The notes under the pieces: generated by a model | Database searches by the model: none | Seen by the model: the letters and a program-made list of their open reading frames with translations, nothing else | What the model was told of the DNA's origin: nothing | Part shown: piece after piece, positions 6,156 through 11,856 of the stretch | Numbering within the stretch: position 1 is the stretch's first letter | How the letters are laid out: the number at the start of each line of letters is the position of its first letter | Program-made: the position numbers and the translations under genes | Source: Flavobacterium sp. | GTDB taxonomy: Bacteria; Bacteroidota; Bacteroidia; Flavobacteriales; Flavobacteriaceae | Direction: 5' to 3' | Assembly: GCA_024709705.1 (NCBI GenBank) | Contig: JANJWE010000329.1 | Location: 1 to 11,856 of the forward strand | DNA: 11,856 bases

Positions 6156-8123
6156 ATGCCAAGATTAGTTCCTATTGTAGTCCTTTCTTTGTTCATTAGT
6201 ATTCTGAGTTTTGCACAATCTTCCAAAGACGTGTTGTTTACTATTAATGGTAAGCCCTTTTATACGGATGAATTTGTGCGGGTTTACCAAAAGAATTTGG
6301 ATTTAGTTAAAGACGAATCGCAAAAGGACTTGGATCATTACTTGCAACTTTTTGTAGGGTATAAATTGAAAATTCAAAAGGCTTATGAATTGGGATTGCA
6401 TGAAAATCCCAAATATCAAAATGAGCTTCGTTCTTACCGAACGCAATTGGCCAAAAATTATGTAACGGATTCTAAGGTGACTCAAGATTTAATGGAAGAG
6501 GGATATCAGCGTTCGTTAAAAGAAATCCGGGCTTCTCATATTTTATTAAATTTAGACGAGAATAGTTCGCCTCAAGATACTTTGCGGGTTTACAATCATT
6601 GTATCGAATTGCGTAATCGCATTTTAAAAGGTGAAGATTTTGCTGCTTTGGCACAAAAATATTCTCAAGATCCCAGTGCTAAAGAAAATTCGGGCGATTT
6701 AGGATTTTTCTCTGCTTTTCGCATGGTATATCCTTTTGAGAATGCCGCCTATACGACTCCATTGGGTTCGGTTTCTATGCCGGTTCGCACCCGATTTGGC
6801 TATCATTTGGTTAAGGTAACCGATATTCGGGATAACCGAGGCGAAGTTACGGTAGCCCATATTATGTTGCTCAACACTCAAGAAGGGGGAGAAGATGAAG
6901 TTCAGAAAAACAAAAAGTTGATTCAAGAAATTGCCACCAAAATCAAACAAGGAGAAGCTTTTGAAGATTTGGCCAAGCAATTTTCGCAAGATAAATCTAC
7001 AGCTTCCAAAGGTGGTGTTTTGAATCGTTTTGGTTCGGGGCAATTGAGTTCGGAAACTTTTGAAGCCGTAGCTTTTTCACTTGAAAAGCCGCAACAAATA
7101 TCAGAACCTTTTCAAACGCAGTTTGGGTGGCACATTGTAAAATTAATTTCCAAGCATCCCGTAAAGTCGTTTGATGAATCAAAGGCCGAATTGGAAACCA
7201 AAATCAGTAGAGATGAGCGTTCCCGTAAAATAGCCGCTTCCTTACACGAAAAATTACGAGCCAAATATCCGGTTAAAACGCAAGCCCCTTTATTGGCAAA
7301 ACTTAAAAAAACGATACCAGATTCTTATTTTGAAGGCACATGGGAATTGCCGGCCGTAAAAACAGACTATGCCGGTACTCTTTTTTCCTTTGCTAATCAG
7401 TCGGTTTCGGGGAATGAGTTTTTGGAATATTTGTATATTCAACAAAAAAATCCCACTAAAATTAAGCCTATAGCTTCCTTAGTTGATTTCCATTTCAACG
7501 CTTTTGTCGATCAAAAATTGAATCAATATTACAATGATAATTTGGAGCAGGAGTTTCCGGAATTTGCCGCTGTAATGGATGAATACCGTGATGGCCTTTT
7601 GTTGTTTGATTTGTTGGAAAAAGAAATTTGGGAAAAATCGAAAACCGATACTTTGGGATTGAAAAATTTTCACGAACAAAACCGCATGAAATATTTTTGG
7701 AAGAAACGATACGATATTGTTTTGTTATCTTCTACTCAAGCCGATGTAGCCAAAAAGGCCCACAAAATGCTAAAACAAGGTAAAACCCCCGATGCTATTA
7801 AATCGGCTTTTAATACGGAGGCTCAAGTGAAAATTATGGCTACAACCGGTGAATACGAGGAGGGAAGTGATGTTTTGCCAAAGCAAACCCCTGAAAAACC
7901 CGGATTGCAGGAAGTTTTTCAAGAAGGCAATTACTATTATGTTTTGATGGTAAAAGAGATAAAGCCTGCCGGACCTAAATTGTTTGAAGAGTGCAAAGGA
8001 AGAGTAATTAATGATTATCAAAATCACTTGGAAGCCTATTGGGTGTCTTCACTTCAAAAAGAATTTAATGTATCCATTGACACGGCTGTTTTTCAAAAAG
8101 TGAAGTCTCAAATCAAACCCTAA
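6156..8123 (+). CDS. Secreted peptidyl-prolyl isomerase with two intact parvulin domains (SurA/PpiD-like)
   Basis: 655 residues. A Sec signal peptide covers residues 1-20, with likely cleavage at SFA|QSS, so it acts in the periplasm. A SurA-type helical N-terminal region (about 25-115) precedes two parvulin (rotamase) domains: about 125-226, with ASHILL (His128) and FGYH (His217), and about 232-330, with VAHIMLL (His235) and FGWH (His326). Both domains keep both conserved histidines, so isomerase activity is plausible. The remaining 320 residues match no domain I can name. They include a stretch from about 520 (YDIVLLSSTQADVAKKA) that looks like a decayed third parvulin-like unit, and a helical end of the type SurA/PpiD proteins use for the chaperone core. 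It heads an operon of three related proteins; the next ATG overlaps its stop by one base (TAATG). Clients are likely outer-membrane proteins (inference). Confidence 0.9.
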   Translation: MPRLVPIVVLSLFISILSFAQSSKDVLFTINGKPFYTDEFVRVYQKNLDLVKDESQKDLDHYLQLFVGYKLKIQKAYELGLHENPKYQNELRSYRTQLAKNYVTDSKVTQDLMEEGYQRSLKEIRASHILLNLDENSSPQDTLRVYNHCIELRNRILKGEDFAALAQKYSQDPSAKENSGDLGFFSAFRMVYPFENAAYTTPLGSVSMPVRTRFGYHLVKVTDIRDNRGEVTVAHIMLLNTQEGGEDEVQKNKKLIQEIATKIKQGEAFEDLAKQFSQDKSTASKGGVLNRFGSGQLSSETFEAVAFSLEKPQQISEPFQTQFGWHIVKLISKHPVKSFDESKAELETKISRDERSRKIAASLHEKLRAKYPVKTQAPLLAKLKKTIPDSYFEGTWELPAVKTDYAGTLFSFANQSVSGNEFLEYLYIQQKNPTKIKPIASLVDFHFNAFVDQKLNQYYNDNLEQEFPEFAAVMDEYRDGLLLFDLLEKEIWEKSKTDTLGLKNFHEQNRMKYFWKKRYDIVLLSSTQADVAKKAHKMLKQGKTPDAIKSAFNTEAQVKIMATTGEYEEGSDVLPKQTPEKPGLQEVFQEGNYYYVLMVKEIKPAGPKLFEECKGRVINDYQNHLEAYWVSSLQKEFNVSIDTAVFQKVKSQIKP

Positions 8124-8974
8124 TGTTTAAAAAACTCACATCGGTTTTGGTTCTGTTCGCCTTAGGCTCGTGTTCTTATTTTAAAGAAGAAGCGAAACCG
8201 GAGGCCATTGCCCGTGTGGGGGATAGTTACTTGTACCGAAGTGAAATTATCGATTTGATTCCGGAAGGAACTTCCAAAGCAGATAGTATAGCCATTGTAC
8301 AAAGCTACATCGACCGATGGGCTACACAAAAGTTGTTAATCAAAGCCGCCGAATTGAATATTCGAAAAGAGAGGCAAAGCGAGATTGATAATTTGGTATT
8401 GCAATACAAAACGGATTTGTACACCAAAGCCTATTTGGAAGAAATCGTTACCAATCAGTTGGATACCTTGGTTTCCGAGACCGAGATGCGCAATTATTAT
8501 AATGCGAATAAAGAAAATTTCAGAACAAATGGTGTTTTACTTCGTTTGCGTTACCTACATTTGCCTAAAGATCACCCTAAATTTGAAACCATTAAATCCA
8601 AATTTTTTGATAGGAAAAAAGGCGATGCTAAGTTTTGGGAAACCTATCAGCTTCAGTTTAAAAGCTCGGCGTTGAATGATAGTGTTTGGGTAGAGATGAA
8701 TCAAGTGTATCGCAAGTTACCCTTTATCAACCCTGAAAATAGAGAAAATTATATAGTTCCCGGAAAAAGTATACAATATCCGGATTCTTTGTATGTTTAT
8801 TTGGTTAAAGTGAGTGCGGTTTTAGATAAAAATGAAATCAGTCCGTATGATTATGTAAAGCCCACCTTAAAAGAGTTGTTGCTCAACCAAAGGAAGTTAG
8901 ATTTAATAAAAAAATTCGAGAAGGATATTACTGATGATGCCATTAAAAACAATAAATATGAAGTTTACCGCTAA
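8123..8974 (+). CDS. SurA-like periplasmic-chaperone lipoprotein lacking a recognisable isomerase domain
   Basis: 283 residues. Lipobox LGSC gives a type II signal peptide with lipidated Cys17. The N-terminal part (AIARVGDSYLYRSEI, then YIDRWATQKLLIKAA) resembles the SurA N-terminal chaperone fold. The middle, where a parvulin domain would be expected, has RLRYLHLPKDHPKFE and lacks the usual histidine motifs and the G-[FYW]-H block. The C-terminal helix resembles the closing helix of SurA-type chaperones. This reads as a membrane-anchored chaperone rather than an isomerase; automated annotation may name it peptidyl-prolyl isomerase from the N-terminal similarity alone. Translation is probably coupled to the preceding gene through TAATG at 8121-8125. 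Its end overlaps the next gene by 17 nt. Fold assignment is moderate; client and membrane side are unknown. Confidence 0.75.
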   Translation: MFKKLTSVLVLFALGSCSYFKEEAKPEAIARVGDSYLYRSEIIDLIPEGTSKADSIAIVQSYIDRWATQKLLIKAAELNIRKERQSEIDNLVLQYKTDLYTKAYLEEIVTNQLDTLVSETEMRNYYNANKENFRTNGVLLRLRYLHLPKDHPKFETIKSKFFDRKKGDAKFWETYQLQFKSSALNDSVWVEMNQVYRKLPFINPENRENYIVPGKSIQYPDSLYVYLVKVSAVLDKNEISPYDYVKPTLKELLLNQRKLDLIKKFEKDITDDAIKNNKYEVYR

Positions 8975-10370
8975 AAAAAGTCTTGTTTTTGTATTTCTGT
9001 GCTTGATTTCACTTTCTATGACTGCTCAAGAAATTATTCAAGACGCTGTTGCCCCAAAAAAGGATACCACCTCTAAAACCACCCGAAGAAAAATTGACGG
9101 GGTTATCGCTACCGTAGGAAGTTATATTATTTTGGATTCTGATATAGACATGGAATATGTAGAGCTTTCTGCCGGTGGGAATTCTGTGGGTAATATAACG
9201 CGTTGTCAGTTACTCGAAAAATTAATGGAAGAGCGTTTGTTTGCCCACCAAGCCCAATTGGACAGTACCATTGTGGTAAAAGATGCTGAAATTAATGCTA
9301 TGATGGAAGAGCGAATTTCTGTTATTTTGGAGCAAATAGGTTCGTTAGACAAAATGTTGAAGTTTTACAATAAAAAGAATGAGGAAGATTTTCGTTCGTT
9401 CTTTTTTGATGTGTTAAAGCAAAACAAGTTGTCCATAGAGATGCGAAATAAAATTGTAGAGAAAGTTGAGATTACACCGGAAGAGGTGCGTACTTTCTTT
9501 AAAAACATACCCAAAAATGAATTGCCAACATTTGGAGCCGAGATGGAAGTTTCGCAAATTGTTGTAGAGCCCAAGGTATCCCAAGAAGACAAGCAAGCGG
9601 TTATTGATCGATTGAACGACATTCGTAAAGATGTTATGGAAAACGGAGCCAGTTTTAAAACCAAAGCAGTTATTTACACGCAAGACCGAGCTTCGGCTTC
9701 TTCCGGAGGGTATTATAAAATCAACCGAAAAACGCCTTTTGTAAAAGAGTTCAAGGATGTTGCGTTCAGTTTGGCGGAGGGAGAAATTTCGAAACCTTTT
9801 GAAACGGAGTTTGGTTTTCATATTATCTTGGTAGAGCGAATTCGCGGACAAGAAGTAGAGTTGCGTCACATTCTATTGACCCCCAAAGTTTCGGATGCCG
9901 CTTTACGTGAGGCTAAAGAACGTGCCGAATTGATTCGTACTAAAATAAACAATGGCGAAATTACATTTGCCGAAGCTGCCCGAAGTATGTCTGATGAAAA
10001 AGAAACCCGTGCCAATGGAGGCGTATTATTGAATCCTAAAACGTTAGATTCTCGTTTTGAATTGACCAAAATGGATCCGGCCTTATACAGTCAGGTTTCC
10101 AATTTGAAGGATAAAGAGGTATCGCTGGCCCTATTGGATGAAGATCAAAAAGGTACCAAGCGTTACAAACTTTTGATGGTAACCAATCGTATCGATTCGC
10201 ATACGGCAGATTATGCTCAAGATTATACAAAGATTAAAGATTTGGCCTTAAAAGAAAAGCAGTTTAAAGAATTGGCTAAGTGGACCAATGAAAAGATATT
10301 GGAAACCTACATTCGCATCAACGGTCAATACCGCGAATGTAGTTATGACAACAATTGGTTAAAAAAATAA
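8958..10370 (+). CDS. surA: SurA-like periplasmic chaperone with two incomplete parvulin domains
   Basis: 470 residues from the ATG at 8958, chosen because it places a normal signal peptide at the N-terminus (residues 1-23, cleavage about MTA|QE). An ATG at 8934 would add eight residues ahead of it. After a SurA N-terminal region (about 37-180, beginning IDGVIATVGSYIILDSDI) come two parvulin-type domains at about 196-295 and 300-400. The first has VSQIVV, with Gln200 at the conserved histidine, but keeps FGFH (His288). The second has LRHILL with His304 but no later G-[FYW]-H block. Neither therefore has the full pair of histidines, which suggests a mainly holdase/escort role for outer-membrane proteins. 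The start lies inside the preceding gene (17-nt overlap), indicating coupled expression; moxR follows after 31 nt. Length and layout are like E. coli SurA (428 aa). Confidence 0.88.
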   Translation: MKFTAKKSLVFVFLCLISLSMTAQEIIQDAVAPKKDTTSKTTRRKIDGVIATVGSYIILDSDIDMEYVELSAGGNSVGNITRCQLLEKLMEERLFAHQAQLDSTIVVKDAEINAMMEERISVILEQIGSLDKMLKFYNKKNEEDFRSFFFDVLKQNKLSIEMRNKIVEKVEITPEEVRTFFKNIPKNELPTFGAEMEVSQIVVEPKVSQEDKQAVIDRLNDIRKDVMENGASFKTKAVIYTQDRASASSGGYYKINRKTPFVKEFKDVAFSLAEGEISKPFETEFGFHIILVERIRGQEVELRHILLTPKVSDAALREAKERAELIRTKINNGEITFAEAARSMSDEKETRANGGVLLNPKTLDSRFELTKMDPALYSQVSNLKDKEVSLALLDEDQKGTKRYKLLMVTNRIDSHTADYAQDYTKIKDLALKEKQFKELAKWTNEKILETYIRINGQYRECSYDNNWLKK

Positions 10371-10401
10371 ATTCATATACCTTTCCTAATACCGCACACG
10401 T

Positions 10402-11355
10402 ATGTCTGATGTAGCAGCCATTGAACAATTGGTTCAAAAAAGAGTCGAATTAAAAAAAGAAATTTCCAAAATAATAGTCGGGCAGGAAGCTGTAGTCGAT
10501 CAAATTATTTTAAGTATTTTTTCGGGAGGTCATGCTTTATTGGTAGGCGTTCCCGGACTGGCCAAGACCTTAATGGTTAATACAATTTCTCAAGCTTTGG
10601 GATTGGATTTCAAACGCATTCAATTTACACCCGATTTGATGCCTTCGGATATTTTAGGAAGTGAGATTTTGGATGAAAACCGCCAGTTTAAGTTTATCAA
10701 AGGACCCCTATTTGCCAATATCATTTTGGCCGATGAGATTAACAGAACACCCCCTAAAACTCAGGCCGCATTACTTGAGGCTATGCAAGAGCGTGCAGTT
10801 ACTATTGCCGGTCACAACTATAAATTAAGTTTGCCTTATTTTGTTTTGGCTACTCAAAACCCCATAGAGCAAGAAGGAACCTATCCGTTACCCGAGGCTC
10901 AGCTGGATCGTTTTATGTTTTCGATCAAGTTGGATTATCCCACCTTTGAGGAGGAAGTTCAAGTGGTAAAAAGCACAACCAATGATTCAAAACCTTTTAT
11001 CAGCTCTTTGTTTACCGCTGAGGAAATAATAGAAATTCAGCATTTAATTCGACGTATTCCGGTAGCCGATAATGTGATAGAATATGCGGTAACTTTAGTG
11101 GGTAAAACCCGTCCCGACAGTCCGTTGGCTACAGATTACATTCGCAATTACATTGATTGGGGAGCGGGACCTCGTGCCTCTCAAAATTTGATTTTAGCTG
11201 CCAAAGCTCATGCCGCATTTAAGGGGAAATTTTCTCCGGATATAGAAGATGTAAAAGCAGTAGCCGAAGGTATTTTGCGTCATCGGGTAGTGAAAAATTA
11301 CAAAGCAGATGCCGAAGGTATCAGCATTGAGAAGATCATTAGTACCTTATTGTAA
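10402..11355 (+). CDS. moxR: MoxR-family AAA+ ATPase
   Basis: 317 residues, normal for MoxR proper. Motifs in order: GQE at 27-29; Walker A GVPGLAKT (Lys55); Walker B LADEINR (Asp111, Glu112) followed by PPKTQAALLEAMQE; sensor 1 ATQNP (Asn153); and EGTYPLPEAQLDRF (Arg170). The C-terminal lid is present. MoxR ATPases are cytoplasmic chaperone-like machines that usually work with von Willebrand-factor-A (Bat) or DUF58 partners encoded next to them. Here it is the last gene of the chaperone operon, 31 nt after surA, and a terminator follows at once, so no such partner is adjacent downstream. TACCTTTC in the 31-nt gap is a weak -7 match. Function in this organism is not shown by the sequence. Confidence 0.92.
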   Translation: MSDVAAIEQLVQKRVELKKEISKIIVGQEAVVDQIILSIFSGGHALLVGVPGLAKTLMVNTISQALGLDFKRIQFTPDLMPSDILGSEILDENRQFKFIKGPLFANIILADEINRTPPKTQAALLEAMQERAVTIAGHNYKLSLPYFVLATQNPIEQEGTYPLPEAQLDRFMFSIKLDYPTFEEEVQVVKSTTNDSKPFISSLFTAEEIIEIQHLIRRIPVADNVIEYAVTLVGKTRPDSPLATDYIRNYIDWGAGPRASQNLILAAKAHAAFKGKFSPDIEDVKAVAEGILRHRVVKNYKADAEGISIEKIISTLL

Positions 11356-11377
11356 TACGAAAATCAAAATACTAGAG

Positions 11378-11407
11378 AAACGCTCCGATTTGGAGCGTTT
11401 TTTTTTT
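11378..11407 (+). terminator. Intrinsic terminator of the chaperone-moxR operon
   Basis: AAACGCTCC and GGAGCGTTT pair perfectly over 9 bp around a GATTT loop, followed by seven further T residues (a T run of ten counting the end of the stem). It begins 23 nt after the moxR stop. This is a textbook Rho-independent terminator and fixes the 3' end of the operon. Confidence 0.93.
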
Positions 11408-11469
11408 GAGTTTCAGGTTTAGGATGAACCTCAATAGAATAATTTGGATTGAGTCAAAACAAGGGCATT

Positions 11470-11506
11470 TTGCCAAATTACCAATTTAGACGCTTAATTT
11501 TGGCAA
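11470..11506. repeat. Imperfect inverted repeat upstream of aconitase
   Basis: TTGCCAAATTA (11470-11480) faces TAATTTTGGCAA (11495-11506), complementary apart from one extra base in the right arm, with a 14-nt loop. It lies about 100 nt upstream of the -33 element proposed for aconitase and after the moxR terminator. It might bind a regulator or be chance in A+T-rich DNA. Confidence 0.4.
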
Positions 11507-11609
11507 TTTTGCATTTTTAGGCGGAAAAAATGGTTTTTGTTGAAAAAAATTTTCATAAAATAGAAATTGTCTAAAAAATGCACTTCAATTGATATAGTTT
11601 ACTAATAAT

Positions 11610-11640
11610 TTTCTAATGTTACATCGATTTCGTAAATTTG
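11610..11640 (+). promoter_or_regulatory. Bacteroidota-type promoter for aconitase
   Basis: TAAATTTG at 11633-11640 matches the -7 consensus exactly, and TTTC at 11610-11613 is a three-of-four match to TTTG with a 19-nt spacer. Transcription would start near 11646, about 24 nt before the ATG at 11670. Confidence 0.55.
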
Positions 11641-11669
11641 CCACACAAACAAAATAAACCTAAATATTT

Positions 11670-11856
11670 ATGGCTTTTGATATTGAAATGATTGAAAAAG
11701 TGTATGCAACTATGGCAGAGCGTGTCGATCAGGCTCGTGCTTTAGTTGGGCGTCCACTTACCTTATCCGAAAAAATATTGTATTCGCACTTGTGGGAAGG
11801 TATGCCTTCACAAGCCTACCAGAGAGGTGTTGATTATGTTGATTTTGCTCCCGATC
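11670..11856 (+). CDS. acnA: Aconitate hydratase, N-terminal 62 residues (3' end outside window)
   Basis: The frame opens with [15 protein letters not shown] and continues through [18 protein letters not shown] to DYVDFAPD at the window edge. This N-terminus is the one I know from mitochondrial-type aconitases of Bacteroidota, which isomerise citrate to isocitrate in the TCA cycle with a 4Fe-4S cluster. The cluster cysteines and the rest of the catalytic domains lie beyond the window. No start codon other than the ATG at 11670 fits, and a promoter-like site lies just upstream. The preceding terminator makes it a separate transcription unit from moxR. The subclass (A type) is inferred from this short N-terminus and is less certain than the enzyme name. 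Confidence 0.88.
   Translation, partial: MAFDIEMIEKVYATMAERVDQARALVGRPLTLSEKILYSHLWEGMPSQAYQRGVDYVDFAPD

Larger units (their letters stand above)
11356..11669. other. 314-nt intergenic region between moxR and aconitase
   Basis: It holds the moxR terminator (11378-11407), an A+T-rich middle without a convincing gene, an imperfect inverted repeat at 11470-11506, a short A/T palindrome TGAAAA-AAA-TTTTCA at 11541-11555, and a promoter-like site (11610-11640) close to the aconitase start. No riboswitch, tRNA or small-RNA gene could be recognised by eye. Confidence 0.7.

Noticed and set aside
8934..8957. Earlier ATG for surA adding eight residues
   Set aside because: It would place extra residues before an already complete signal peptide; the ATG at 8958 gives the typical MKFTAKKS start.
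9414..9869. Minus-strand open frame of 151 codons inside surA
   Set aside because: Shadow of the surA coding sequence; no recognisable domain, and surA is supported over its whole length.
11424..11489. 21-codon open frame starting ATGAACCTC in the moxR-aconitase gap
   Set aside because: Short, follows a terminator, lacks a promoter-like site placed for it and has no recognisable features; likely chance.
1..11856. Mobile elements, CRISPR arrays, phage genes or defence systems
   Set aside because: No transposase, integrase, spaced direct repeats or terminal repeats were seen; all genes belong to known housekeeping or surface-polysaccharide families.

Overview
The window looks like ordinary core chromosome of a flavobacterium or close Bacteroidota relative. 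Evidence: A+T-rich DNA, no Shine-Dalgarno-like leaders, several promoter-like sites matching the Bacteroidota form (TTTG, about 19-21 nt, TAnnTTTG), lipoproteins with Bacteroidota-style lipoboxes, and a gene order (two parvulin-type chaperones flanking a chaperone-like lipoprotein, then moxR, then aconitase) that I recall from Flavobacteriaceae. I see no mobile element, CRISPR array, tRNA or rRNA.

Left third (1-4323), surface polysaccharide machinery: the C-terminus of a CapD/FlaA1-type nucleotide-sugar dehydratase, then an outer-membrane Wza-like export lipoprotein and a Wzc-like co-polymerase/tyrosine kinase, 6 nt apart and behind their own promoter-like site. The kinase ends in nine Tyr-Gly repeats. 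A PHP-type phosphotyrosine phosphatase (CpsB/YwqE family) lies convergently on the minus strand, and its stop codon overlaps the kinase stop. Export channel, kinase and phosphatase together form the usual control module for capsule or exopolysaccharide chain assembly.

Middle (4380-6155): prfC (release factor RF3) on the minus strand, upstream of the phosphatase and probably read through into it. An intergenic region with two overlapping inverted repeats and opposed promoter-like sites separates it from the next operon.

Right half (6156-11355): a tight plus-strand operon of a secreted two-domain parvulin isomerase (655 aa), a SurA-like lipoprotein without a recognisable isomerase domain (283 aa), a SurA-like protein whose two parvulin domains each lack one of the two conserved histidines (470 aa), and a MoxR AAA+ ATPase. 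A strong intrinsic terminator closes it. The likely shared job of the first three is folding and escort of outer-membrane and secreted proteins in the periplasm. The MoxR link is contextual only.

Right end (11356-11856): a 314-nt intergenic region with terminator, imperfect inverted repeat and promoter, then the first 62 codons of aconitase.

I do not see an undescribed multi-gene system. The most notable points are the Tyr-Gly tail and altered motifs of the kinase, the kinase/phosphatase stop-codon overlap, the graded loss of isomerase residues across the chaperone operon, and the inverted repeats in the prfC/chaperone divergent promoter.
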